NCBI GenBank assembly: GCA_001828855.1
Contig: MHZT01000006.1
Span: 186,001 to 250,000 of the forward strand
Length of the DNA: 64,000 nucleotides
Direction: 5' to 3'
Origin: Rhodobacterales bacterium RIFCSPHIGHO2_02_FULL_62_130
GTDB taxonomy: Bacteria; Pseudomonadota; Alphaproteobacteria; Rhodobacterales; Rhodobacteraceae
Positions 16,687 to 26,187 of the stretch are shown in pieces. Made by a program: the position numbers and the translations under genes. The number at the start of each line of letters is the position of its first letter. Within the stretch, counting starts at the first letter, position 1. A model generated the notes under the pieces. That model was not told where the DNA came from, did not search any database, and saw nothing but the letters and a program-made list of their open reading frames with translations.

Positions 16687-19124
16687 GCGCGGATGCGGGC
16701 GTTTTGCGGGTCCCACAGCGGCGCGTCTTCCTGCACCACCGCCTTGTAAAGCTGCCCGAAAATCTCGACCTGCACCTCTTGCCCTGCGGCGTTCAGATCG
16801 GCGCGCAGCATGCCAAGACCGATGCAGGCCCCGACACGGTGGCCCCAGTAGCCAGAAGTCACCTCGCCCACCACTTTGCCATCGTGCCAGATCGTCGACA
16901 TATAGGGCGGGTCGTTTTCGCCCGCGTCAATCACCAGCGTGCAGAAGCGTTTGGTCACCCCGCGCTGCTTTTCCGCCGCCAGCGCCGCCTTGCCACGGAA
17001 ATCGGGCTTGGTCCAATCGACAAAGCGTTCCAGCCCGCCTTGCAGCACGGTGTAATCGGTCGAAAGATCGCCCTTCCATGCGCGATAGCCCTTTTCGACG
17101 CGAAGCGAGTTCAGCGCGAACATGCCAAACGGGCGCAGGCCCAGCGGCGCACCCGCTGCCATCACCGCATCCCAGACGCGGGCGGTATCGGCCACTTTCG
17201 AGTGGATTTCCCAGCCAAGTTCCCCCGCGAAAGACACGCGCATCAGGAACACCTCGGCCCCTGCAAGGGTTGCGGTCTGGCAGGTCAGCCAGCTTTTCGT
17301 GAGGTCAGCATCGGTCACCTGTGCCAGAATCTCGCGCGATCTCGGCCCTGTCAGGATTTGCGTCGACCATTCGGTGGTGTGATCGGTCAGGATCAGGCCA
17401 GCATCCAGATGGTTCACCAGCCAGTCGCGGTCATGCACCTGCGCGGTGGCGGCGGTGATCAGCAACAGCTCGTCCTCGCCCAGACGCGCGACGGACATTT
17501 CCGTGATGATCCGGCCCTTGTCATCGGCGAAATAGGCCAGCCCCAGCCGCCCGACATTCGGCACCTTGCCGGTGATCTGGCGCGCAAGCCAAGCCGCCGC
17601 CCCTTCGCCCTTCACAATGAACCGAGAAAATCCGGGCAGATCAAGGATACCGGCGGCATCGCGCACAGCCAGACATTCCTCGCGCACCGCGCCAAACCAC
17701 GCGCCTTCGCGCGCCCATGTCTGGGTGCCGGCCTCGGAAGTGTCATCGCCCGCGCGGGCATACCACAGCGCGCGTTCCCAGCCGTTATAGGCGCCATATT
17801 GCGCGCCCAGCGCCTTTGTGCGGTCATGCACGGCAGAAAGTTTCTTGTCGCGCCCTTCGGGCCATGCATGGTGCGGGAAGTGGATGGCGTATTCGTGGCC
17901 GTAAACCTCCATCCCCTTTTTCACGCAATAATCCTGATCCTCGAACCCCGTAAAGCGGCGCGGATCGCAGGACCACATGTCCCATTCGGTCGCCCCTTGG
18001 GTGATCCATTCCGCCAGCACCTTGCCCGCACCCCCCGCCTGACAGATGCCAAAGGTGAACACGCAAGCCTCGAACGCGTTGGGAACCCCCGGCATCGGGC
18101 CGATCAGCGGGTTGCCGTCGGGCGTATAGGGGATCGGGCCGTTGATAACCTTGGTCAGCGGGGCCTTTTCCAGCAGCGGCACGCGGGCCATCGCGTCGTT
18201 GATATGCCACTCCAACCGCTCCAGATCGTCGGGGAAAAGCTGGAAGCTGAAATCCTGCGGGAAGGGATCATCCGGCGTGGCCCAATGCGCCTTGCAGTTA
18301 CCCTCATAGGGGCCAAGGTTGAAACCGTTTTTCTCTTGCCGCAGATAGTAGGAGGAATCCACGTCCCGCAGCAGCGGCAGCTTGTGGCCGACCTCCTTGG
18401 TCCAGGACTCAAGCTCGGGGATGGTGTCGAACAGCATATATTGGTGGCTCATCACCATCATCGGCACATCGCGGCCAAACCATTTACCGACCTCGCGCGC
18501 ATAGTATCCGGCAGCGTTCACCACGATTTCGCAGCGGATCTCGCCCTTTTCGGTTTCCACCACCCATTCATCGCCCTCGCGGCGCACGCCCGTCGCGGGG
18601 CAAAAGCGTTCAATCCGCGCGCCCATCTGACGCGCGCCCTTGGCCAGTGCCTGTGTCAACTGTGCCGGATCAATATCGCCGTCATTGGGATCATAAAGCG
18701 CGCCTACCAGATCATGCGTTGCGAGAAACGGATAGCGCGCGCCGATCTGGTCGGGCGTCAGGATTTCCAGATCCATGCCCTGATAGCGCCCCATCCCGAC
18801 CACGCGCTGAAATTCCTGCAGCCGTTCAGGCGTATGGGCCAGCCGCAGCGATCCGGTGACGTGATAGTTCATCGGATAATCCACCGCCTCGCCCAGACCG
18901 CGATAGAGTTCCGCCGAATAGCGCTGCATGTTCATGATCGACCATGACGACGAGAACGTCGGCACGTTCCCCGCCGCATGCCATGTGCTGCCCGCCGTCA
19001 ACTCGTTCTTCTCCAGCAGCACACAGTCGGTCCAGCCCGCCTTGCACAGATGGTAAAGGCTTGACGCGCCAACGGCACCGCCCCCAATTATGACAACGCG
19101 CGCAGAGGTGGGGAAATCGGCCAT
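16683..19124 (-). CDS. FAD-dependent dimethylglycine/sarcosine dehydrogenase-type fusion (DAO + GcvT), copy 1
   Basis: The first gene of the operon encodes about 813 residues with the same architecture as the gene at 13211. The FAD motif is VVIIGGGAVGASSLYHLCKA, the covalent-flavin motif is GSTWHAAG, and a C-terminal GcvT-like half contains WERALWYA and FAGELGWEIH. The start at 19124 (MADFPTSARV) has GGAG 8 bases upstream; an ATG at 19166 would add 14 residues. The two copies share architecture but differ throughout, so they probably act on successive or different N-methylated substrates. Divergent from a LysR regulator. Confidence 0.92.
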   Translation of the reverse strand: MADFPTSARVVIIGGGAVGASSLYHLCKAGWTDCVLLEKNELTAGSTWHAAGNVPTFSSSWSIMNMQRYSAELYRGLGEAVDYPMNYHVTGSLRLAHTPERLQEFQRVVGMGRYQGMDLEILTPDQIGARYPFLATHDLVGALYDPNDGDIDPAQLTQALAKGARQMGARIERFCPATGVRREGDEWVVETEKGEIRCEIVVNAAGYYAREVGKWFGRDVPMMVMSHQYMLFDTIPELESWTKEVGHKLPLLRDVDSSYYLRQEKNGFNLGPYEGNCKAHWATPDDPFPQDFSFQLFPDDLERLEWHINDAMARVPLLEKAPLTKVINGPIPYTPDGNPLIGPMPGVPNAFEACVFTFGICQAGGAGKVLAEWITQGATEWDMWSCDPRRFTGFEDQDYCVKKGMEVYGHEYAIHFPHHAWPEGRDKKLSAVHDRTKALGAQYGAYNGWERALWYARAGDDTSEAGTQTWAREGAWFGAVREECLAVRDAAGILDLPGFSRFIVKGEGAAAWLARQITGKVPNVGRLGLAYFADDKGRIITEMSVARLGEDELLLITAATAQVHDRDWLVNHLDAGLILTDHTTEWSTQILTGPRSREILAQVTDADLTKSWLTCQTATLAGAEVFLMRVSFAGELGWEIHSKVADTARVWDAVMAAGAPLGLRPFGMFALNSLRVEKGYRAWKGDLSTDYTVLQGGLERFVDWTKPDFRGKAALAAEKQRGVTKRFCTLVIDAGENDPPYMSTIWHDGKVVGEVTSGYWGHRVGACIGLGMLRADLNAAGQEVQVEIFGQLYKAVVQEDAPLWDPQNARIRA

Positions 19125-19197
19125 GGCTTGCTCCGTGAATTTGGGCATAGTATCGGGCGAGTTCATGGGGCTTTCAATCGAGCTTGACCTGCCCTAT

Positions 19198-19216
19198 TGA
19201 TCAGAAAAAGCGATCA
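19198..19216. promoter_or_regulatory. Candidate LysR operator
   Basis: TGATC, nine bases, GATCA: an inverted repeat of the size typical of LysR boxes (T-N11-A type). It lies between the divergent LysR gene and the catabolic operon, 13 bp before the LysR ATG at 19230. Its position inside a longer possible reading frame supports the later LysR start. Confidence 0.5.
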
Positions 19217-19229
19217 GGGCGGGCGCATC

Positions 19230-20144
19230 ATGCAAATCGAACTTCTGGATACTTTCCTTGATCTGGTGGAAACGCGCAGCTTTCACCGCACGGCTGAACG
19301 GCTGAACATCACGCAATCCTCGGTCTCTGCCCGCGTGCAGACGCTGGAGGCGGCGGTGGGATCACGCCTGTTCACACGGTCCCGCGCCGGCACCGATCTG
19401 ACCACCGAAGGCAAGCGGTTTGAAACCCACGCCCGCACCCTGCGCCATGAATGGAACGAGGCCAAACGGCGGATTCAGGTGCCGCATCAGGCCGCGCATC
19501 TGGTGCGGATCGGCATCCAGAACGATCTGGCCGCCCAGCATATCGGCGAATGGGTGTCGGCGTTCCGCCGTGCCTTTCCCGACACCGCCTTTTACATCGA
19601 GCCGGATTATTCCAACCAGATGTGCGCCGATCTGCTGACGGGCGTGCTGGATTTCGCAGTGATGTTCGCACCAAAGCCGCACCCTGACCTGCATTTCGAA
19701 TCTGTGGGCGATGTCGCCTATCACATGGTCAGCGCCGACACCGACCGGTTGGCCGAGGTCGAGTCCAAGACCTTTGTCTTCGCGCATTTCTCGCCAGCTT
19801 TCGAGGCGATGCACCGCCAAGTTACCCCGACGCTGGCGGATTCTCCGGTTTCCGTCGGGCAAAGCGCCTCGGTGGTGTCTTTGCTTCAGGCAATGGGCGG
19901 CGCGGGTTATGTGCTTGAGAACGCAGCCAAAGACCTTGTGGCAACGGGGCGATTCCGGCTGGTTGCCGACGCGCCGGTGCTGCGGCAGCCGGTCTATGCG
20001 GCGATGCACCTGTCTCACCGCATCAGCCCGCTGCACCACCGGTTGCGCCGGATCTTGCGCCGCAGGCTTGCGGGCAAGGATCGCGGCGTCACACCAGAGT
20101 CTGCACCCGATACCCCGGCGCATGGGCAAGACGCACAGCCGTAA
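19230..20144 (+). CDS. LysR family transcriptional regulator
   Basis: A 304-residue LysR-type regulator with an N-terminal winged helix (MQIELLDTFLDLVETRSFHR, then ITQSSVSARVQTLEAAVG) and a C-terminal effector domain. It is transcribed away from the demethylation operon at 19.1 kb, so it is the likely regulator of that operon. The ATG at 19230 was preferred over an upstream TTG at 19197 because it matches the family's usual N-terminus. The 3' end overlaps the convergent hutC by 56 bp, an unusually long overlap that both proteins' C-termini seem to tolerate. Confidence 0.9.
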   Translation: MQIELLDTFLDLVETRSFHRTAERLNITQSSVSARVQTLEAAVGSRLFTRSRAGTDLTTEGKRFETHARTLRHEWNEAKRRIQVPHQAAHLVRIGIQNDLAAQHIGEWVSAFRRAFPDTAFYIEPDYSNQMCADLLTGVLDFAVMFAPKPHPDLHFESVGDVAYHMVSADTDRLAEVESKTFVFAHFSPAFEAMHRQVTPTLADSPVSVGQSASVVSLLQAMGGAGYVLENAAKDLVATGRFRLVADAPVLRQPVYAAMHLSHRISPLHHRLRRILRRRLAGKDRGVTPESAPDTPAHGQDAQP

Positions 20145-20790
20145 TCGGGGCTTCGGCGGTCCATGTCGTGCGCTCGGTGATGAACAGGGCCGCCCCTTCG
20201 GCCACACCCAGAACCGCCGCCTCGCGCGGGGTTGCCCCTGCGGCGGAAAAGGCAATATCGCCCAAGGCATAGGCCACATGCGCCACCAGCCATTCATTCG
20301 CGCTGACGGTTGCGAAATCGGGCAAAGGCGCGGGCAGGACCAACGGGTTCAGCCAGCGGGTTTCAAACACAAAGGGCTGACCATCGGCCAGATGCAGGGT
20401 TTCCAGATAGATCATGCGCTGCTCTGGTCCCAGTCCAAGCCGCGAGGCGACAGGCACGGGCGGCACGGCTTCTGCCTGTGAAAGCAGGCGAAAGCTGTGC
20501 CGCTGACCGCGGGCCTCGACCTCTTGGCGGATCACCGGAATATCCAGAGTGGCCTTGCGAACCGGCAACGCCGCAACCCGCGTTCCGGCCTTGCGACGCC
20601 GCTCCAGCACCCCCGCCACCGCCAGTTCCCGCAATGCGCGGTTCACGGTGGCACGGGCGACGCCGAATTCTGTCGCCAGTTCTTCTTCGGTCGGGATCAT
20701 CGCCCCCGGCGGCCAGTCGCGCACGCGGATGCGGCGCAGCACCTCGGCGCGGATGTCCTCCCAGCCGCCAATGCCGACACCCGCTCTCAT
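20089..20790 (-). CDS. hutC: HutC-like GntR family repressor
   Basis: A 233-residue GntR/HutC regulator. The N-terminal winged helix includes PTEEELATEFGVARATVNRA and the C-terminal part is a UTRA ligand-binding domain (about residues 85-230) with RMIYLETLHLADGQPFVFE. HutC proteins repress histidine utilisation genes and are released by urocanate. Its start overlaps the hutF stop by ATGA and it lies in the hut cluster, which supports the assignment. The gene therefore probably controls the divergent hutF/hutI region at 22.16-22.21 kb. Confidence 0.9.
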   Translation of the reverse strand: MRAGVGIGGWEDIRAEVLRRIRVRDWPPGAMIPTEEELATEFGVARATVNRALRELAVAGVLERRRKAGTRVAALPVRKATLDIPVIRQEVEARGQRHSFRLLSQAEAVPPVPVASRLGLGPEQRMIYLETLHLADGQPFVFETRWLNPLVLPAPLPDFATVSANEWLVAHVAYALGDIAFSAAGATPREAAVLGVAEGAALFITERTTWTAEAPITAVRLAHAPGYRVQTLV

Positions 20791-22151
20791 AGCGCCGCCC
20801 GCAACCGTGCCAGCACCGCACGGTAACGCGCCGTAATGGCACCCCGCGCGGCATGATGCCCACCCGTCACGATATGCCGCCCCGCCGACCAGACCTCGGA
20901 CACCATGCGGTCATCACCTGCAAAAATGAAGGTATCCAGAATCATGTCGCCGGTGCTGGGTTCCAGATCGGGGCCAGAGCAATCCAGCGCCATCAGATCG
21001 GCCCAATTCCCCACTGCAATCGCGCCACCCTGACGCCCCCCTGCCAGCGCACCGCCTTCGCACGCGCCCTCATACAGCACCCGCCCGGTTGATCGGTCAG
21101 GATCGGCCAGCATCGCCCGCCCCTTACCCGCCAACCGCTGCGAATATTCCAGCAGGCGCAACTCTTCCGACAGGCTGATCCGCACATTGCTGTCCGATCC
21201 CACCCCGAACCGCCCACCTGCCGCGCGATACCGCACACCGTCAAAGATGCCATCGCCCAGATTCGCCTCGGTGATCGGGCAAAGCCCCGCAATCGCGCCC
21301 GATTTCGCCATCCCTTCCGTCTCGAACGGCTCCATTTGCGTGGCGTGGATCAGGCACCAGCGGCTGTCCATATCCACATTTTCCAACAGCCATTGCACAG
21401 GCCGCGCACCGGTTGCGCCCTGCACCTCGACCACTTCGGCCACCTGTTCGGCGACGTGAATATGGATCGGCGTCGCGGGCGACAGCGCCGCAGCCAGTCG
21501 CAGCCCTTCCGCACTCGCCGCCCGCAGCGAATGCGGGGCCACGCCCAGCACGGTATCGGCAGGCAAAGCCTTCAGCGCCGCCGCAGCCCCCTCCCACAGC
21601 CGCGCAAAACGTTCAGGATCATTGCCAAAGCGCAACTGCCCCGTCGTCAGCGCCCGCCCGTCGCAGCCGCCGCGTTCGTAAAGCACCGGCAGATGCGTCA
21701 GGCCAAGGCCGGTCTCTGCCGCCGCCGCCGCGATCCGCGCCGACATCTCGGCCAGATCATCGTAAACCGCGCCGCCAACCCCGTGATGCAGATAATGAAA
21801 CTCGGCCACAGCGGCATAGCCCGCCTCGGCCATCTCCAGCATCACCATCGCCGCAATCGCCTGCACATCCTCGGGCGTCAGCCGGTCCAGAAAGCGATAC
21901 ATCAGCGTCCTCCACGTCCAGAAACTGTCCTGACCCACACCCCGCGCCTCGGTCATCCCCGCCATCGCGCGTTGAAACGCGTGAGAGTGCAGGTTGACCA
22001 TCGCGGGGAGCAGGCAATCAACGGATTGCGCCATACCCGCCCCCGGCATCCCGGTTTCCACCTGCACAATCCGCCCGCCCGACACCGTCACCCGAACATC
22101 GCGCGCCCAGCCATCGGGCAGAAGGGCGGTCTTGGCATGGATCACAGTCAT
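20787..22151 (-). CDS. hutF: Formimidoylglutamate deiminase
   Basis: A 454-residue amidohydrolase. HutF converts N-formimino-L-glutamate to N-formyl-L-glutamate and ammonia in the five-step histidine pathway. Metal and catalytic motifs are [26 protein letters not shown] and [20 protein letters not shown], the last being typical of HutF. I chose the second of two adjacent ATGs (22151), which has GAGG five bases upstream. The pathway's final enzyme, N-formylglutamate deformylase (HutG), is not in this window. Confidence 0.93.
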   Translation of the reverse strand: MTVIHAKTALLPDGWARDVRVTVSGGRIVQVETGMPGAGMAQSVDCLLPAMVNLHSHAFQRAMAGMTEARGVGQDSFWTWRTLMYRFLDRLTPEDVQAIAAMVMLEMAEAGYAAVAEFHYLHHGVGGAVYDDLAEMSARIAAAAAETGLGLTHLPVLYERGGCDGRALTTGQLRFGNDPERFARLWEGAAAALKALPADTVLGVAPHSLRAASAEGLRLAAALSPATPIHIHVAEQVAEVVEVQGATGARPVQWLLENVDMDSRWCLIHATQMEPFETEGMAKSGAIAGLCPITEANLGDGIFDGVRYRAAGGRFGVGSDSNVRISLSEELRLLEYSQRLAGKGRAMLADPDRSTGRVLYEGACEGGALAGGRQGGAIAVGNWADLMALDCSGPDLEPSTGDMILDTFIFAGDDRMVSEVWSAGRHIVTGGHHAARGAITARYRAVLARLRAAL

Positions 22152-22162
22152 CATCGCCTCAC

Positions 22163-22191
22163 TTGACTCGGTTAATATGTGCAGACATAAT
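22163..22191 (+). promoter_or_regulatory. Sigma-70-type promoter of hutI
   Basis: TTGACT at 22163-22168 and CATAAT at 22186-22191 with 17-bp spacing, 30 bp before the hutI ATG. It is one of the best consensus matches seen in the window. The -10 overlaps the palindrome described next. Confidence 0.65.
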
Positions 22192-22211
22192 AACCTCAAG
22201 CGCAGACATAA
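22176..22211. promoter_or_regulatory. Candidate HutC operator
   Basis: TATGT-GCAG-ACATA (22176-22189) is a perfect inverted repeat covering the hutI -10. GCAGACATAA recurs at 22202-22211, 21 bp (two helical turns) downstream. Location between divergent hutF and hutI and overlap with the promoter suggest repressor binding. Confidence 0.55.
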
Positions 22212-22221
22212 GGCAAGCCAA

Positions 22222-23421
22222 ATGGCGATTCTTCTGACCGATGCAACTTTGGCGACGATGGTGGGCGGCTATGGGCTGATCCCCGACGGGGCCGTTGCCA
22301 TGGATGAAACCGGCATCCTCTGGGCGGGGGCGCAGGCCGATCTGCCAAGCCAATACGCCAGCCTGCCGCGCCATTCCGCCAAGGGCCGCCTAGTTACTCC
22401 CGCGCTGATCGATTGCCACAGCCATATCGTCTTTGGCGGCCACCGCGCCGCCGAGTTCGAAATGCGCCTGAACGGTGCCAGTTATGAAGAGGTGGCCCGC
22501 GCTGGCGGCGGCATCCTGTCAACCGTCACCGCCACCCGCGCCGCATCCGAAGACGATCTGCTGACCGCCGCCCTGTCGCGCGCCGACCAGATCATCGCGG
22601 GCGGGGCTGCCACCATCGAGATCAAATCCGGCTATGGCCTGACCCTTGCTGACGAGCTGAAAATGCTCCGCGTCGCCCGCGCGGTTGGCCGTGCGCGCCC
22701 TGTGCATGTGGTGACGACCCATCTTGCCGCCCACGCCATCCCGCCCGAGTATAAAGGCCGCGCCGATGCCTATATCGACGAGGTGGCAATCCCCTCGCTG
22801 CACGCGGCCCATGCCGAAGGCTTGGTCGATGCGGTAGACGCCTTTTGCGAAGGCATCGCGTTTTCCCCCACCCAAGTGGAACGGCTGTTCTTGGCGGCCC
22901 AAGCCCTTGGCCTGCCCGTCAAACTCCACGCCGAGCAACTTTCCGACCTGAAAGGCGCCGCCTTGGCCGCCCGTTTCAACGCGCTGTCCGCCGACCACCT
23001 TGAATACCTCGCGCAAGACGGGATTGAAGCCATGGCTGCCTCTGGCACCGTCGCCGTTATCCTGCCGGGGGCCTTCTACACCTTGCGCGAAACGCAAATG
23101 CCCCCCATCGCGGCCCTGCGTTCGGCAGGTGTTGCGATGGCGCTGGCCACCGATTGCAACCCCGGTTCCTCGCCGATCACCTCGCTGACCCTGGCGATGA
23201 ACATGGCCTGCACCCTGTTCCGCATGACCCCGCTTGAGGCTCTGCAAGGCACCACCACCCATGCCGCCCGTGCGCTTGGCCTGCCCGATCGCGGCAGCAT
23301 CGCCGCCGGACAGCGCGCCGATCTGTGCCTCTGGGACGCCCAGCACCCCGCCGAGCTTTCCTATCGCATCGGTGCCACCCAACTTCATTCCCGCATCTTC
23401 GGAGGCCAAATTGTCGCCTGA
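22222..23421 (+). CDS. hutI: Imidazolonepropionase
   Basis: A 399-residue amidohydrolase-fold enzyme that opens the imidazolone ring of 4-imidazolone-5-propionate to give N-formiminoglutamate. Visible motifs are the metal-binding [41 protein letters not shown] and the aspartate in [10 protein letters not shown]. The start at 22222 ([10 protein letters not shown]) matches the family N-terminus; a longer reading frame upstream would run through the promoter. It is the first gene of a rightward hut operon and its end overlaps hutH by 11 bp. Confidence 0.96.
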   Translation: MAILLTDATLATMVGGYGLIPDGAVAMDETGILWAGAQADLPSQYASLPRHSAKGRLVTPALIDCHSHIVFGGHRAAEFEMRLNGASYEEVARAGGGILSTVTATRAASEDDLLTAALSRADQIIAGGAATIEIKSGYGLTLADELKMLRVARAVGRARPVHVVTTHLAAHAIPPEYKGRADAYIDEVAIPSLHAAHAEGLVDAVDAFCEGIAFSPTQVERLFLAAQALGLPVKLHAEQLSDLKGAALAARFNALSADHLEYLAQDGIEAMAASGTVAVILPGAFYTLRETQMPPIAALRSAGVAMALATDCNPGSSPITSLTLAMNMACTLFRMTPLEALQGTTTHAARALGLPDRGSIAAGQRADLCLWDAQHPAELSYRIGATQLHSRIFGGQIVA

Positions 23422-24949
23422 AATCCTCACCCCCGCCTCCACCCCGCTGGCCCAGTTGGAACGCATCTGGCGGCAAGAACTGCCCAGCGCGCTGCACCCT
23501 TCGGCCCGCGCAGGAGTCGAGGCCGCCGCCGCCCAGATCGCCGCCGCCGCCGCAGGCGATGTGGCGGTTTACGGTGTGAACACCGGCTTTGGCAAACTCG
23601 CCAGCCTCAAGATCGCCCCGCAAGATACCGCAAAGCTTCAGGAAAACCTGATCCTGTCACATTGCTGCGGTGTGGGCGATGCCATGCCCCGCGCCACCGC
23701 CCGCCTGATGATGACACTGAAACTGCTGTCGCTGGGGCGCGGGGCTTCAGGTGTGCGTTGGGACATCATCGCGCTGATCCAAGATATGCTCGCCAAAGGC
23801 GTAACACCCGTGATCCCCGCCCAAGGCTCGGTTGGCGCATCGGGCGATCTGGCCCCCCTTGCCCATATGACTGCCGCGATGATCGGCCACGGTCAGGCCG
23901 AATATCGCGGTGAAATCCTGCCGGGGGCCGAGGCGCTTGCCGCCGCTGGCCTCAACCCCGTGGTCCTTGGCCCGAAAGAAGGTCTTGCCCTGATCAATGG
24001 CACGCAATTCTCGACGGCCTACGCGCTGGCGGGCCTGTTCGATGCTTGGCGCGCCGCACAATCGGCGCTGGTCACCTCAGCCATGTCCACCGACGCGATC
24101 ATGGGCTCCACCGCCCCCCTGCACCCCGAAATCCACTCCCTGCGCGGCCATGCTGGCCAGATCGAGGCAGCCGCCACCCTGCGCGCCCTGCTTGACGGCT
24201 CGGTCATCCGCGAAAGCCACCGCGAGGGGGATACCCGCGTGCAAGACCCCTATTGCATCCGCTGCCAACCGCAGGTGACGGGTGCCGCGATGGATGTGCT
24301 TCGCATGGCCGCCCGCACGCTTGAGATTGAATCCAACGCAGCCACCGACAACCCGCTGGTACTGACCTCGGACGGCAGCATTGTCTCGGGCGGCAACTTC
24401 CACGCCGAACCGGTGGGCTTTGCCGCCGATATGATAGCGCTGGCGATTTCAGAGATCGGCGCCATCGCCCAGCGCCGCGTGGCGCTGATGGTCGATCCGG
24501 TGCTGTCCTTCGATCTGCCTGCCTTCCTGACCCCGCGCCCCGGCCTGAACTCGGGCCTGATGATCGCCGAAGTCACCACCGCCGCGCTGATGTCCGAGAA
24601 CAAACACCTCGCCCACCCCACGGTGATCGACAGCACCCCCACCTCGGCCAATCAGGAAGATCACGTCTCGATGGCCGCCCACGGCGCGCGTCGCCTTGAA
24701 CGGATGAACCAGAATCTCGCGGTGATCTTGGGCGTCGAGGCGATCTGTGCCGCTCAAGGCATTGATTTCCGAGCGCCTTTGCCCACATCCGCCCCGCTGC
24801 AATCGGTCGTGGCCCGCCTGCGCCAAGACGTCGCCACCTTGGGCGATGACCGCTATATGGCCCCCGACCTCGCCGCCGCCGCAAACATTGTCGCCACAGG
24901 CGCGCTCACAACAGCGGCCACCATCCCCCTCCCCATCCTCTTCGCATAA
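23411..24949 (+). CDS. hutH: Histidine ammonia-lyase
   Basis: HutH converts L-histidine to trans-urocanate and ammonia. The 512 residues carry the Ala-Ser-Gly triad that forms the MIO cofactor at 143-145 ([15 protein letters not shown]), [12 protein letters not shown] at 54-65 and [15 protein letters not shown] near the C-terminus. A TTG start at 23411 is supported by GGAGG five bases upstream and by normal family length; there is no suitable ATG. The last codons and the stop lie inside a family A repeat, so the repeat supplies the C-terminal residues. Confidence 0.96.
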   Translation: MSPEILTPASTPLAQLERIWRQELPSALHPSARAGVEAAAAQIAAAAAGDVAVYGVNTGFGKLASLKIAPQDTAKLQENLILSHCCGVGDAMPRATARLMMTLKLLSLGRGASGVRWDIIALIQDMLAKGVTPVIPAQGSVGASGDLAPLAHMTAAMIGHGQAEYRGEILPGAEALAAAGLNPVVLGPKEGLALINGTQFSTAYALAGLFDAWRAAQSALVTSAMSTDAIMGSTAPLHPEIHSLRGHAGQIEAAATLRALLDGSVIRESHREGDTRVQDPYCIRCQPQVTGAAMDVLRMAARTLEIESNAATDNPLVLTSDGSIVSGGNFHAEPVGFAADMIALAISEIGAIAQRRVALMVDPVLSFDLPAFLTPRPGLNSGLMIAEVTTAALMSENKHLAHPTVIDSTPTSANQEDHVSMAAHGARRLERMNQNLAVILGVEAICAAQGIDFRAPLPTSAPLQSVVARLRQDVATLGDDRYMAPDLAAAANIVATGALTTAATIPLPILFA

Positions 24950-25020
24950 ATATCCCACGGGGGAAGCCTGTGTTTTCCAACGGAAAACGCAGGCGCGGGG
25001 GTGTGAACCCCCCGCCCTCC
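24935..25020 (+). repeat. Family A element supplying the hutH 3' end
   Basis: ATCCTCTTCGCATAAATATC, then a hairpin GCCTGTGTTTTCC/GGAAAACGCAGGC (24966-24994), then a GCGGGGG/CCCCCGC hairpin. The TAA inside CATAAATA is the hutH stop. The same bipartite hairpin design recurs at 29028 and 53560. Confidence 0.8.
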
Positions 25021-25038
25021 GCCAGGAAAAGGCGCATC

Positions 25039-26187
25039 ATGTCCACCCTGCCCCTGTCCGGCCTGCGTATCCTTGATCTGACCCGCGTGATGGCGGGGCC
25101 GTTCTGCACCGCCCTTCTGGCCGATCTCGGGGCCGAAGTGATCAAGCTGGAGCCGCCTGCGGGCGACGATTACCGCCATATCGGCCCCTTCCTGCACGGG
25201 GAATCCGCGCTGTTCACCTTGATGAACCGGGGCAAGCAGTCGATCATGCTCGACCTGAAAGATCCCGCCGCCGTCGCCACCGCCCGCGCGATTGCGCTGC
25301 ACTGTGATGTGGTGGTGGAAAACTTCCGTCCCGGTGTGGCCGCGCGCCTTGGCCTTGGGCCAGAGTTGCGCGACGAAAAGCCAAGTCTGATCTACGCCTC
25401 GATCTCCGGTTTCGGCCAGTCCGGCCCCGCCGCCCACCTGCCCGCCTATGATCTGGTGGCCCAAGCCATGTCCGGCCTGATGGCAGCCACGGGCGAGGAA
25501 GGCGGCCAACCGCTGAAAGTGGGCGAAAGCTATGGAGATCTGATGGCGGGGCTTTACGCAAGCTGGGCAATCCTCGCGGCGGTCAACAAGCGCCATGTGA
25601 CTGGCGAAGGATCGACCCTTGATGTCGCCATGTTCGATGCGCTATTTTCCCTGCTGCCCACCAGCCATGCCGTGCAGTTCTACGCGAACCGCAGCCCCCA
25701 ACGCGTCGGCAACCGCCACCCGCTTTCGACCCCCTTCGGCTGTTTCGCCACCGCAGACGGCCAAGCGGTAATCGCCGTGCTTGGCGACCGGCAATGGTCG
25801 CAGCTTTGCACCCTGATCGGGCAACCCCAAGCCGCCACCGACCCGCGTTTCACCACCGACGAAGCCCGCACCACCTATGAGCCCCTTGTCAAAGCCATGA
25901 TTGAGGCGTGGTCGCGCAGCCTTCCCACCGATCAGGTTGTGGCGGCGCTGTCAGCCGCAGGCATCCCCACCGCCCCAATCCAAACCCTTGAACAGGCGGC
26001 CAATTCCGATCACGCCATCGCGCGCGGTTTGGTGTCAGACCTGCCCCATGCCACCCGTGGCCATGCGAAAACCATCGGTCAGCCCGTGCGCTTTGACGGG
26101 ATCAAACCCATCGCCCCCCGCTCTGCCCCCGCCCTTGGCGCAGACGGCCCCGCCATCCTTGCAAGACTGGGGATCACCCATGACTGA
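25039..26187 (+). CDS. CaiB/BaiF (class III) CoA transferase
   Basis: A 382-residue family III CoA transferase, which moves CoA between carboxylic acids. The catalytic aspartate is expected at D167 in VGESYGDLMAGL, and the N-terminal LDLTRVMAGPFCTALLADLG and EVIKLEPPAGDD are typical. The start at 25039 has AGGAAAAG upstream; a longer frame would read through the repeat. It overlaps the acyl-CoA dehydrogenase by 8 bp and is embedded between hutH and hutU, an unusual place. The acid it activates is unknown. Confidence 0.9.
   Translation: MSTLPLSGLRILDLTRVMAGPFCTALLADLGAEVIKLEPPAGDDYRHIGPFLHGESALFTLMNRGKQSIMLDLKDPAAVATARAIALHCDVVVENFRPGVAARLGLGPELRDEKPSLIYASISGFGQSGPAAHLPAYDLVAQAMSGLMAATGEEGGQPLKVGESYGDLMAGLYASWAILAAVNKRHVTGEGSTLDVAMFDALFSLLPTSHAVQFYANRSPQRVGNRHPLSTPFGCFATADGQAVIAVLGDRQWSQLCTLIGQPQAATDPRFTTDEARTTYEPLVKAMIEAWSRSLPTDQVVAALSAAGIPTAPIQTLEQAANSDHAIARGLVSDLPHATRGHAKTIGQPVRFDGIKPIAPRSAPALGADGPAILARLGITHD

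Noticed and set aside
16704-18947. Long plus-strand reading frame of about 747 codons
   Set aside because: Antisense to DMGDH-type copy 1, with the same arginine/histidine-rich shadow composition and no motif.
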